DNA of 40,100 nt from a virus: the IMG/VR virus record IMGVR_UViG_3300035162_003360, positions 1 through 40,100 of that record. One strand, given 5' to 3'. A model generated the notes under the pieces. That model searched no databases, was not told the DNA's origin, and was given only the letters and a program-made list of their open reading frames with translations. A program made the translations under genes and the position numbers. Positions 23,750 to 31,641 of this stretch are shown piece by piece (positions within the stretch are counted from its first letter, which is position 1; each line of letters begins with the position of its first letter).

Positions 23750-25609
23750 ATGTACGCAAATCAATTAATCAATGAGGCTGAAGTTCAAAAGACTTGGGGC
23801 CCTATCATTGAGGAGGCTACTGGAATTACTGAAAAGTCTAAGTTATCTTGGATGTCTAAGTATTGCCATTACCATAACCTTAATGAAAGTGTATATAATA
23901 CTGTACACTTAAACCCGAACATGAATGTTCAAAGTATGGGTAATGCAACATTACCAGGAAACCCTGGAGCAATGAATGCTTTCCCAGCACAAGTACAAGG
24001 ATCTGGTGACAGACCTTTTTCTTTGTTACCGCTTGCAATGCAAGTAGCAGCTCAGACTGTAGGTTTAGACTTAGTACCTGTAGTACCAATGCAAGGCCCA
24101 ATGGGAGTTTTAACTTACCTAGACTTTGTATATGGTGGAGGTAGAGGATCAGGGGCACCTTTAAATGGCGCTTTAGATACAACTGCTGCTCCATTACTAA
24201 TTAAATTTAGTGTAGCTAATACAGATGCATCTGCTTTTGTAGTAAATGATGTTTATTATGCAGATCCAATCGCTGTTCCAACTGTAGCTCAGGCTGTAGG
24301 TGCTGCTTACGAATTAACTTACGTAGGTGCTTCAAGAATAGACGGATTACAAATATTTAGAGTAAGAGCAAATACAACAGCACTTAATACTGCTGCTGGA
24401 ACTGCAGGAAACTCTGGATTCAATTATGCTCAGGGTGCTGAAACTGCTTCTGGGACTATTTACAATTCAATTATACAAGCTGGAAGATTATACGGTTTAG
24501 CAAGAGTTGGTGGTGTAAGACCTGCATTAGGTGCTGCAATTGTAGGATTCGGTATTGCTGGTACTAACGCTGTTGCTCAAGTAACTGCAACTGCTGCTGG
24601 TGGTTCTCAGTTAGGTTTAGTAAAAGCTCTAGAAGATCATATTACTGGTTTCTCTGGTAATGCTTTTCAGCCAACTAACAACCCTACTGTTGGTGGACCT
24701 GGATTTGCAACCGAGAATGCGAATGGTAATGATCCTTATCTTAGAGGTGTTGGTGAATCTACACCAGATAACGTTATGGGACTAAGCTTATTCAATAAGT
24801 CTATTGCTGCTCAAACTTTCCAAGTTGCTGCCGCTGTAACTAGAGAACAAGTTCAGGATCTGAAGCAATTCGGAATTGATGCTGTTGCTCAAGTAGAAGC
24901 TGTATTGGTAAATGAGTTAACTCAATCTATCAACAAATACATCTTGGATAGAATCTTCAGAAATGGAGCTACTAACGCTACTAACACATTAGCTGTTGAT
25001 GGTTTAAACTTATCTGCTGCTTATACTACTGCTGCAGGTGCTGCTAACGTTGCAATTCCACTAGGAGCTGGAAATAATTCTAACGTTGCATTAACTGTAC
25101 TTACTGTTCCAACACAAGTAGGACTAGGTGGAGAAACACAAGGATCATTACAACGTAGGTTGTATACTAAAGTTCTTGCTGCTTCTAACTTAATTGCTAC
25201 AAGAGGAAGAAGAGGACCTGCTACATTCGCAGTAACTTCTGGAGAAATTGCTACGGCACTTCAAGATGTTGCAGGATTTATTGCATATCCTTTATCTAAC
25301 ACAATCAATCAATCTGGTGGATCTTTATATCCAATAGGTTCTTTGGCTGGGGTAACTGTTTATGTTGATCCAAACATGGCTTGGACTGACTATAGAATTG
25401 CAGTAGGTAGAAAAGGAGATGGAAATTCTCCTGGTTTAGTATTCATGCCTTACTTAATGGCTGAATCTGTTGAAACAATCGCAGAAGGAACTATGGCTCC
25501 TAAAATCGCGGTTAAATCTAGATTCGCTTTAGTAGACGCTGGATTCCACCCAGAAACTATGTATTACACAATCGGATTCAACTTCGCAGCTGGAGTTAAT
25601 ATCCTGTAA
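23750..25609 (+). CDS. 23: Major capsid protein gp23
   Basis: The protein has 619 residues (T4 gp23 has 521). The T4 capsid hallmarks are YLDFVYGGGRG, then VMGLSLFNKSIAAQTFQVAA. These are followed by TREQVQDLKQFGIDAVAQVE, LYTKVLAASNLIATRGRRGP and the terminal MAPKIAVKSRFALVDAGFHP. The extra length lies mainly in an Ala/Gly/Thr-rich middle (about 150-310), likely a surface insertion like the T4 insertion domain. The N-terminal region would be removed by the prohead protease; NLNES (L44-N45-E46) is a fitting L-x-E site. It is probably read through from the gp21 promoter, with its own 109-nt leader and a strong terminator just after the stop. Confidence 0.93.
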   Translation: MYANQLINEAEVQKTWGPIIEEATGITEKSKLSWMSKYCHYHNLNESVYNTVHLNPNMNVQSMGNATLPGNPGAMNAFPAQVQGSGDRPFSLLPLAMQVAAQTVGLDLVPVVPMQGPMGVLTYLDFVYGGGRGSGAPLNGALDTTAAPLLIKFSVANTDASAFVVNDVYYADPIAVPTVAQAVGAAYELTYVGASRIDGLQIFRVRANTTALNTAAGTAGNSGFNYAQGAETASGTIYNSIIQAGRLYGLARVGGVRPALGAAIVGFGIAGTNAVAQVTATAAGGSQLGLVKALEDHITGFSGNAFQPTNNPTVGGPGFATENANGNDPYLRGVGESTPDNVMGLSLFNKSIAAQTFQVAAAVTREQVQDLKQFGIDAVAQVEAVLVNELTQSINKYILDRIFRNGATNATNTLAVDGLNLSAAYTTAAGAANVAIPLGAGNNSNVALTVLTVPTQVGLGGETQGSLQRRLYTKVLAASNLIATRGRRGPATFAVTSGEIATALQDVAGFIAYPLSNTINQSGGSLYPIGSLAGVTVYVDPNMAWTDYRIAVGRKGDGNSPGLVFMPYLMAESVETIAEGTMAPKIAVKSRFALVDAGFHPETMYYTIGFNFAAGVNIL

Positions 25610-25638
25610 TTAGTAAATAGTTATATTACTTATAAGAA

Positions 25639-25667
25639 GGGTTCGTCGAAAGGCGGACTCTTTTTTT
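25639..25667 (+). terminator. Rho-independent terminator after major capsid
   Basis: GGGTTCGTC (25639-25647) pairs with GGCGGACTC (25652-25660) over 9 bp, including three G-U pairs, around a GAAA tetraloop. Seven T's follow. It ends the capsid transcript. Confidence 0.92.
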
Positions 25668-25681
25668 GTCTTATATGAATT

Positions 25682-25692
25682 GAATATATAAA
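25682..25692 (+). promoter_or_regulatory. Late-promoter box GAATATATAAA
   Basis: Exact consensus, 18 nt before the ATG of the internal head protein candidate and just after the capsid terminator, so it starts a new unit. Confidence 0.6.
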
Positions 25693-25709
25693 AAAATCAA
25701 TAACTAGAT

Positions 25710-26792
25710 ATGAAAACCCTAAAAACATACAATCAATTTATAGCTGAATCTAATAAAGGTGTAGATGAAGGTATTACTGATATTGCAGGTATTATGAGTA
25801 ATCCTATTAAATATAAAAAGATTAAAAATAATGCTAAGAAGTATCAACAGACTAAAGTCCAGGTAGCTTTAAATAATTTAGATTACGAAAAGAAAAAGGC
25901 CGCAGGAAAAGGTGAAGGTAAAGGTGATGTTCTCAAAGCCGCGAATGCTGCAAAAAATGCTGCACTAAAAGATAAGTCAACTGCTATTAGTCAAAGAATG
26001 CAAGATCTAGCTACAACGGATGCTCTTAAAAAGGTTGTAACTGTTGCAACTACAAAATCAAACCTAGCAGCAGCAGAAATTGCACTTAAGGCAGCAGATG
26101 GAGAAGAATCAAAACAACTTAAGATTAGAATTAAAAAACTAAGTATGCAAGCTGCTGATGCACAACAGGCATTAAAGGACTATGAATCTGATGATGGCAA
26201 AAACGATGAAGTTGAATTACCAGGAGAAAAAGAACAGGCGGCGAAGGCTGAAAAGGAAGCTTTAGATAAAGAAAAGGCTAAAAAGGCTAAAGAAGCTGTT
26301 GAGGCTGAGGTTACTAAAGCCGAAGCTGCATACGATAAAGTAAAAGATGGAGAAGATGAAAAGGCTAAATTACAAGCAGAGGTTACAGTTAAACAAGCAC
26401 AGCAGAAAAAAGCTAAGCTTGGTGGTAATGATGAAGCATTTAAAAGTTTAGGTGATGACATTGCTGAAATAGCGAAAAAGATAAGTGCACTTGGAGAAGG
26501 CGAACCAAAGGAACCTAAAGAAGGCGAACCAAAGGAACCTAAAGAAGGCGAACCAACAGATGAGGATTCTCCAAAGGTAAAAGAAATCAAAGACAAAATT
26601 AAAGAATACAAAGGTGGTATCGAAGATTTAAAAGATAAAAAGGATAAATCATCTAAAGATAAAGTAGAAATGCTACAAACTGCTTTAAGTAAGGCAGAAG
26701 AAAATTTAGAGAAGTTATTAAAAAATGAATCTGAAAAATACATACCAGAATCTGTTTCTGAAAAGTTTAGGAGATTAATGAATAATGTATAG
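25710..26792 (+). CDS. Internal head protein candidate with capsid-targeting N-terminus
   Basis: This 360-residue protein is very rich in Ala, Lys and Glu. It starts MKTLKTYNQFIAES. T4 internal proteins carry a capsid-targeting peptide of the form MKTYQEFIAE that is cut after the Glu by gp21; here I11-A12-E13 gives the same cut point. Residues about 40-265 and 290-345 are long charged helices, predicted coiled coil. Between them is a proline/glutamate repeat (EGEPKEPK). The gene follows the capsid and has its own exact late box. The likely role is a packaged or core protein of the prohead. No enzymatic motif is visible. It overlaps the next gene by 8 nt. Confidence 0.75.
   Translation: MKTLKTYNQFIAESNKGVDEGITDIAGIMSNPIKYKKIKNNAKKYQQTKVQVALNNLDYEKKKAAGKGEGKGDVLKAANAAKNAALKDKSTAISQRMQDLATTDALKKVVTVATTKSNLAAAEIALKAADGEESKQLKIRIKKLSMQAADAQQALKDYESDDGKNDEVELPGEKEQAAKAEKEALDKEKAKKAKEAVEAEVTKAEAAYDKVKDGEDEKAKLQAEVTVKQAQQKKAKLGGNDEAFKSLGDDIAEIAKKISALGEGEPKEPKEGEPKEPKEGEPTDEDSPKVKEIKDKIKEYKGGIEDLKDKKDKSSKDKVEMLQTALSKAEENLEKLLKNESEKYIPESVSEKFRRLMNNV
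26496..26556 (+). repeat. 24-nt tandem repeat coding EGEPKEPK
   Basis: GAAGGCGAACCAAAGGAACC plus TAAA occurs twice in a row without change (26496-26543), and a third copy is truncated after 13 nt. It encodes an acidic/proline linker in the internal head protein. Perfect identity suggests recent slippage, so copy number may vary among relatives. Confidence 0.9.
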
Positions 26793-27276
26793 TGTAAGAA
26801 AAATTAATTTTGGATGGTATAAAAGGAGGCATGGAATTCTATTGGAGAATCTGCCTCCTTTAAAGAAAAAACTTTTATTGGAACATAATCATATGAAATG
26901 GTTAGATTCTGATGTAGATGCCTTTGAGGTTATATTTAAAGTTGAGGACATGAATGAACATGAAAAGAATCCTAACCGTATACTTTGGAATCCTTTCAGA
27001 GAAACTTTTACAAGTATTAAAGAATTAGAAAAAGACTCGGATTTAATAGATTGGAATTGTGGTATCTGTAAGGTTGAAATAAAATCTAGAATGGATTCTA
27101 AAAAGATCGAAAACTTTGTATGTAGTAGGTGCTCAGAGGCCCATAACTCATCAAATAAAAGGGTTGATAAAAGAATAATAAATTCATCTGTTAATTTTAT
27201 TAAACACTGTAAATCTCTTTTAAAAGGTGAACAGAGAGAGTTTATGACTTATATAAGAAGATCATCTAAAGCCTAA
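26785..27276 (+). CDS. Zinc-ribbon-like protein of unknown function
   Basis: The protein has 163 residues. The middle contains CGICKVEIKSRMDSKKIENF and then VCSRC, a C-x2-C...C-x2-C pattern expected to bind one zinc. The N-terminus is basic (KINFGWYKRRHG) and the C-terminus is helical and basic. It starts 8 nt inside the internal head protein gene, so it is probably coupled to it. Its 3' end overlaps the convergent minus-strand gene by 15 nt. Zinc ribbons in phages often serve transcription or nucleic-acid binding, but nothing here identifies a specific role. Confidence 0.72.
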   Translation: MYSVRKINFGWYKRRHGILLENLPPLKKKLLLEHNHMKWLDSDVDAFEVIFKVEDMNEHEKNPNRILWNPFRETFTSIKELEKDSDLIDWNCGICKVEIKSRMDSKKIENFVCSRCSEAHNSSNKRVDKRIINSSVNFIKHCKSLLKGEQREFMTYIRRSSKA

Positions 27277-28053
27277 AGCTTCTTCTATTGTTATTATAGG
27301 AAATACTTTTAAATTACTTGTAGGGCATGCATTAAAAATTTGTATGCCCTTTCCTTTTAATTCATTCTTTAAAATACTAAACCCTGGTAAGAATTGTTCT
27401 TTATAAATTTTATCAGCAGTTGCATTAACTGGATAGCCATCATGAAAATGGCTGCCTTCATTAGTTCTTCCCATATCATAGCCTAAAAGAACAATTCTTT
27501 TAGCTCCTAAATGAATGGCTAAATTTATTGCTGCATATCCACTATTATTACCGTGCGATAGAGTATCCTTAGCAAGTTCTAATCCATACTTTTTACCTTT
27601 TTTTAATATTGTTACGTTACTAGGATAACTTCTTGCCCTAATAGTATACTTTAAGCCTTTGAATTCATTAATCTCCTTTTCAAACCAAGTATATACTCTA
27701 CCATCAGTCCAATACATTACATCTGCATTATTATAAAATTTTATAGCTTTATTTATGGCTATAGTTTTTTTACCTTGTAGAGAATTCCATTTAAAGTTTT
27801 TTAATGAAGGACCTCCACCTATTAAGTATATAGTTTCTCCAGTCCATATTTCATTAACTTTCCCGTACTCATATTTAGGGTTTTTATTATTCGAAATATA
27901 GCTCCCATCTTCTCTAGGTATAGTAGGTACATTTTTTATTCTTTTTATACTATGATTAGATATCTTACCTCTACTAATCCTACTAGAATTAACAGTTGTC
28001 TCAGTTGGCACAGTAACTTTAACAACCTTTCTTATTTTCCTAGTTCTTCTCAT
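27262..28053 (-). CDS. DUF115/glycosyltransferase-like protein
   Basis: This is the only convincing minus-strand gene, 263 residues. The first 75 are basic and Ser/Asn-rich (MRRTRKIRKVVK). Then come IYLIGGGPSLKNF, a glycine-rich nucleotide-type loop; KKTIAINKAIKFYNNADVMY; a TDGRVY segment; and GYAAINLAIHLGAKRIVLLG followed by YDM. This is the pattern of DUF115/MAF-type and GT42-like sugar transferases. A longer reading from 28224 would run into gp44, so ATG 28053 is used. A reverse-strand late-like box lies 13 nt upstream. It is probably another sugar enzyme, distant from the other glycan genes, and could modify the virion. Confidence 0.72.
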   Translation of the reverse strand: MRRTRKIRKVVKVTVPTETTVNSSRISRGKISNHSIKRIKNVPTIPREDGSYISNNKNPKYEYGKVNEIWTGETIYLIGGGPSLKNFKWNSLQGKKTIAINKAIKFYNNADVMYWTDGRVYTWFEKEINEFKGLKYTIRARSYPSNVTILKKGKKYGLELAKDTLSHGNNSGYAAINLAIHLGAKRIVLLGYDMGRTNEGSHFHDGYPVNATADKIYKEQFLPGFSILKNELKGKGIQIFNACPTSNLKVFPIITIEEALGFR

Positions 28054-28065
28054 TATTATAATTTT

Positions 28066-28076
28066 TTTATTTATTC
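28066..28076 (-). promoter_or_regulatory. Late-promoter-like box on minus strand
   Basis: Read on the minus strand this is GAATAAATAAA, one base from GAATATATAAA, 13 nt before the minus-strand start codon. It lies in the short divergent gap with gp44. Confidence 0.45.
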
Positions 28077-28097
28077 TATTAAAACTATATTCATTTT

Positions 28098-28114
28098 TTA
28101 CATATAAAAATAAA
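28098..28114 (+). promoter_or_regulatory. Replication-gene leader motif before gp44
   Basis: TTACATATAAAAATAAA is identical over 17 nt to the element before the polymerase fragment. It ends 13 nt before the gp44 ATG. Confidence 0.45.
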
Positions 28115-28126
28115 TCTAACTTATAT

Positions 28127-29089
28127 ATGAAGAATATCCAAAACGTACTTTTGACTGAAAAGTATAGGCCAAAATCCTTAGATGATTTAATAACACCACA
28201 GAGAGTTGGTGCGAAATTAAGCAAAGGTGTTTATCAACATTTATTATTACACGGTAGCCCAGGAACTGGTAAAACGTCTGCTGCTAAGGTATTAGTCAAA
28301 CACTTTAAACACCCATACCTTTATATTAATGCATCAACAGACACTTCCGTAGATGTTGTAAGAAATAGAATTACCGATTTTTGCGCTAATCGTTCTATAA
28401 TGGATGAGCCAGGAAAGATGAAGGTAATTATACTTGATGAGATCGATGGTGTATCTGATCAATTCTTTAAAGCATTAAGAGCTACAATGGATCAGTTTGC
28501 AGTGAATGCAAGGTTTGTTGCAACTTGTAATTATATTAATAAAGTACCAGATCCAATTCAATCAAGATTTGAAATGATTGATTTTGATTTTTCTAAAGAA
28601 GAAGAAACTGAAATAATGAAAAGTTACATTATGAGAATTCTTCAAATTTGTAAAGAAGAAGGGATCGGTATTGATAAGCACGCAGCAGTTGAATTAGTAA
28701 AAAGAAAATTTCCTGATTTAAGAAATATGTTAAATCAATTACAAGGATTTAAATCACAAGGCGTAGAAACTATAACTGTTGAAAACATTAAACAATTTAG
28801 TTCAGTATATAAAGATATTTATGATCTTGTTATTGACGGAGAAAATCCTGTAAAAAATTACCAATACATGCTATCAAATTATGCAAATAGAACTGATGAT
28901 GTTTTATCTTCACTAGGTGCAGAGTTTATAGATTTTATAAAACAAGATAGACAATCATATACCCAATTTATTCCGCAAATAATTATAACAGTTGCAAAAT
29001 ACCAAGCACAGAGGCAACAGGTAATTGATCCTGCAGTATCAATGCTTGCATGCATTTATGAATTACAAACAATAGTCAACGGAGCATGA
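28127..29089 (+). CDS. 44: Clamp loader large subunit gp44
   Basis: The 320 residues equal T4 gp44 (319). It begins LLTEKYRPKSLDDLI, the classic start of RFC/gp44 ATPases. Walker A GSPGTGKT is at 43-50, Walker B VIILDEID at 100-107, then a sensor 1 region (ATCNYINK) and DPIQSRFEMIDF, where the usual S-R-C becomes S-R-F. It would use ATP to open and load the gp45 ring. The leader carries the same motif as other replication genes. Its stop overlaps a 51-residue ORF in the position where T4 keeps gp62. The minus-strand DUF115 gene is divergent from it. Confidence 0.93.
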   Translation: MKNIQNVLLTEKYRPKSLDDLITPQRVGAKLSKGVYQHLLLHGSPGTGKTSAAKVLVKHFKHPYLYINASTDTSVDVVRNRITDFCANRSIMDEPGKMKVIILDEIDGVSDQFFKALRATMDQFAVNARFVATCNYINKVPDPIQSRFEMIDFDFSKEEETEIMKSYIMRILQICKEEGIGIDKHAAVELVKRKFPDLRNMLNQLQGFKSQGVETITVENIKQFSSVYKDIYDLVIDGENPVKNYQYMLSNYANRTDDVLSSLGAEFIDFIKQDRQSYTQFIPQIIITVAKYQAQRQQVIDPAVSMLACIYELQTIVNGA

Positions 29090-29241
29090 GAATAGAATTT
29101 TTAAAAAGACTTATTATTGAATTTCCAAACTTTATGGAATTAGGCTCTGCGGTATCACACTACCATTACTTGTTAGGAGAAGGGTATTCGGAGTTAGACT
29201 CTGAAGAATTAACATTAAATAATTCTTTCAGAAATCTATAA
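29086..29241 (+). CDS. 51-residue ORF coupled to gp44
   Basis: ATG overlaps the gp44 TGA (ATGA at 29086-29089), a coupling arrangement like 44-62 in T4. The 51-residue product (MRIEFLKRLIIEFPNFMELG...) is far shorter than T4 gp62 (187) and shows no similarity I can recognise. It has a hydrophobic/aromatic N-terminal helix and an acidic C-terminal half. It may be a small regulatory protein, a decayed gp62, or a chance ORF, but the perfect overlap and protein-like composition favour a real gene. Confidence 0.6.
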   Translation: MRIEFLKRLIIEFPNFMELGSAVSHYHYLLGEGYSELDSEELTLNNSFRNL

Positions 29242-29274
29242 ACTTTGTTATAATTAAATTAAATACTACACAAC

Positions 29275-30501
29275 ATGAAAAAAACAGGCAGGCACACATT
29301 TGTTATTGATGGAAATTATTTCTTATTTAGAACACTGTATGTAATTCCTAGTAGATCTAAAGAAAAAGGTTTATTAGGTACAGAAGAAGACGTACAAGCA
29401 TTTGTTAAAAAATTGGCAACTGACTTTGCATATCAAATTAGATTATTCGATGGCCTTATTGATAAAGTTGTTTGGACTGTAGATTCAAGATCATGGAGAA
29501 AAGACTTTTACCCTGAAGCAGAATATAAAGGTAATCGTAAACAGAATGATGCTCTTAACTGGGAAAACTTTTCAAAGGCAACAGCTGACTTTATTTCTAT
29601 CTTATCTAAGCAAGGTGTTATTATTTCTAAAATTGACGGTGCTGAAGGTGATGATCTAATGTATGCATGGAATACTGAATGTCTCGCAAATGACAAATCA
29701 GTTATTATGTTTACTGGTGATAGGGACTTAGTTCAATTAGTAGATAAGAGTACAGATAATAATACTCATACTATTCTATTTTCACCGGCACATAAAAAAT
29801 TATATACTTATCAAGGCTTTTCTGAATGGATGGATTCTCAAACCAAGGAAGAGCAATCTGATGATATATTTGATGTACTAAAAACTTCTGCATCACCTGA
29901 AAATCAAGCTAAGAAATTACTTAAGGCATTAGTTGTAAAGAAAAAGGTTTCTATTATAGAAGTTGACCCTGAAGACTTTCGTTTCCGTAAAGTACTTACT
30001 GGAGATGCAGGGGATAACGTACCACCTGCATACTATTACAAAAAAGGTAATAGGAGATACGGAATCAGTGAAAATAAAGCAACTGCTATTATTGCCGAGT
30101 TCAAAGAAAAGCATGGCCACTTATCTCATATGTATCTTTATAACGATGAGTATATTACTGACCTTGCAAATATGACTGTGCGAGTTATGAACGCGAAACA
30201 TATGAGTAGAGAACAGATTATTTCTAATCTAAAATCTAATGTCAATCTTATGGTACTTGCTGCTGAATCAATACCAGAAGGTATCCTAGATGAAATGTTT
30301 AAATCAGTAGAATCAAAAATGAATGTAAAAGGTTTGCAGTTAAAGACAATCTCCACGATGAAATCTATTTTAGAGAATACTGAATATTCAAAAGAAACTG
30401 ATAGTTCTTTTAAGGCTTCATTTTTTAAAGATGATGACTCAAGTGATTCTGCTGATATGTCTTTTATAAAAGGTAGTAAAAAACAAGATAAGATTTTTTA
30501 A
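29275..30501 (+). CDS. rnh: RNase H / 5'-3' exonuclease (FEN-like, T4 Rnh)
   Basis: The protein has 408 residues (T4 Rnh has 305). The metal-binding acidic motifs of FEN-type nucleases are in order: FVIDGNYFLFR (Asp12), IDGAEGDDLMYAW, MFTGDRDLVQLVD, and VLTGDAGDNVPPAY with the helix-hairpin-helix region. It would remove RNA primers and 5' flaps during Okazaki fragment processing. The extra length lies in an inserted loop around residues 170-225 and a C-terminal tail of about 80. The tail contains SSFKASFFKDD, which could be a clamp-binding peptide, but that is speculative. It is followed by other replication-neighbour genes. Confidence 0.9.
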   Translation: MKKTGRHTFVIDGNYFLFRTLYVIPSRSKEKGLLGTEEDVQAFVKKLATDFAYQIRLFDGLIDKVVWTVDSRSWRKDFYPEAEYKGNRKQNDALNWENFSKATADFISILSKQGVIISKIDGAEGDDLMYAWNTECLANDKSVIMFTGDRDLVQLVDKSTDNNTHTILFSPAHKKLYTYQGFSEWMDSQTKEEQSDDIFDVLKTSASPENQAKKLLKALVVKKKVSIIEVDPEDFRFRKVLTGDAGDNVPPAYYYKKGNRRYGISENKATAIIAEFKEKHGHLSHMYLYNDEYITDLANMTVRVMNAKHMSREQIISNLKSNVNLMVLAAESIPEGILDEMFKSVESKMNVKGLQLKTISTMKSILENTEYSKETDSSFKASFFKDDDSSDSADMSFIKGSKKQDKIF

Positions 30502-30540
30502 ACCTTTTACTTTTTCTTCATATAAATATAAAATAACTCA

Positions 30541-30960
30541 ATGAAATTATTTGACTATATAAAAGTACTTTTTGGTAAAGATGTTAATTGGGATAAGGTA
30601 TCTAATTATGATAAATCTAAAAATTCATTTATGACTAATAGATTTATGAGCATTAAATTTCCTATTCAGGCTAATCTTTTTAATACTCTTAAAATAGATC
30701 CAGTAGGCCAAGCAGAAGCATGGCGTTTAGTTTCTTCTAAATTTAATAGAGTACCAGGGTTTATTTACACTAAGGTAAAAAAATCTGCAAAACAAAAAGC
30801 CAAGGAATGGAACCCTAACCCAAAAGCTTTAGAACTTTATATGAAATTTAATGAGATAGGAGAAAGAGAATACCGAGAAGCACTAAAATACAACCCATCA
30901 CTAATTCAATCTTCGATAGATACACTAGAAAAACAAATGGGCAATGATGTTAATAGATAA
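30541..30960 (+). CDS. Possible clamp loader small subunit (gp62-like)
   Basis: The protein has 139 residues. The N-terminal MKLFDYIKVLFGKDVNWDKV and the following NSFMTNRFMSIKFPIQAN resemble the M-x-L-F-D-x-(I/L)-K...N-x-F-M-x-N-R-x-x-S layout I know from clamp-loader small subunits of marine T4-like phages. The middle is basic and Trp-containing (RVPGFIYTKVKKSAKQKAKE), and the C-terminus is helical. It lies two genes after gp44, just downstream of rnh. The name is tentative; T4 gp62 itself is not obviously similar. It overlaps the next gene by 17 nt. Confidence 0.45.
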   Translation: MKLFDYIKVLFGKDVNWDKVSNYDKSKNSFMTNRFMSIKFPIQANLFNTLKIDPVGQAEAWRLVSSKFNRVPGFIYTKVKKSAKQKAKEWNPNPKALELYMKFNEIGEREYREALKYNPSLIQSSIDTLEKQMGNDVNR

Positions 30961-31612
30961 TACTTTTGAATTAGAAATACCAACTCACATTTCATTTACT
31001 TTATTTAAGTATGATTATTTTGATAGTATACTTATTAGTAGAATGAAAAAGGAATGTAAGAATTTATCTACAACTGATGGCGAATATTTAGTTAAAAAAG
31101 ATTCTTTTCTAAGTGCAATAAAAACTAGTAAGAGAGTAGATAATATTATTAAAAAGGCTGAAGATTTTGGTCATGTACCTAATCCTAACATAAAACCTAA
31201 TTCTGTTTATTTCCTATGTTCTATTTTTAATAGATTACCTAATCTTGAATTTTTAACAATTAAAATTAGCGATGATAAAAAATATAGTAGGATAATTAAA
31301 ACTGATTTAAGTAAACCTATAATAAGTTTTCATTTTAGTATACTTGCAGGTATTTTTGATTTAACAAAATTATTAGACAGGAAAGAACTGGATACTTTTA
31401 ATAAAACTCTTATAGACTTTGATATACTTAAAAATAAATATCTTGAGAGAAAGCCATATTTTTATATGAAGGCTAACGTTATTATAGATATTTTAACAGC
31501 TATGGTTATAGATGGTAAATTATCTACTTTTCATATGCTAGATCATATCGATCAAAAATTAGAAGAAGATGATCCTCTCTTAACAGTAAAGACCGACTAT
31601 ACTCCTTATTAA
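30944..31612 (+). CDS. Unknown protein overlapping the gp62-like gene
   Basis: This 222-residue protein is not recognised. It is rich in Lys, Ile and Phe, with no signal peptide, membrane helix or cysteine cluster. Segments such as IPTHISFTLFKYDYFDSILI and KPIISFHFSILAGIFDLTKL are alternating hydrophobic/polar and suggest a compact alpha/beta fold. It starts 17 nt inside the previous gene (two adjacent ATGs at 30944 and 30947). It ends just before an exact late box, whose first bases follow its stop. Its company suggests a replication or assembly accessory role. Confidence 0.7.
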   Translation: MMLIDNTFELEIPTHISFTLFKYDYFDSILISRMKKECKNLSTTDGEYLVKKDSFLSAIKTSKRVDNIIKKAEDFGHVPNPNIKPNSVYFLCSIFNRLPNLEFLTIKISDDKKYSRIIKTDLSKPIISFHFSILAGIFDLTKLLDRKELDTFNKTLIDFDILKNKYLERKPYFYMKANVIIDILTAMVIDGKLSTFHMLDHIDQKLEEDDPLLTVKTDYTPY

Positions 31613-31614
31613 TA

Positions 31615-31625
31615 GAATATATAAA
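31615..31625 (+). promoter_or_regulatory. Late-promoter box GAATATATAAA
   Basis: Exact consensus directly after the preceding stop codon, 17 nt before the membrane protein ATG at 31642. Confidence 0.6.
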
Positions 31626-31641
31626 CAAATAATGTTTGTAT

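Noticed and set aside
26180-26743. 187-residue minus-strand ORF, Ser-rich
   Set aside because: It is the antisense shadow of the Lys/Glu/Ala coiled-coil gene; low complexity and no leader.
28054-28224. Longer start for the minus-strand gene
   Set aside because: The added residues overlap the gp44 start and its leader and look like the reverse of promoter DNA.
31636-31641. TTG start of the membrane protein
   Set aside because: The ATG two codons later gives the usual start type and spacing to the late box.
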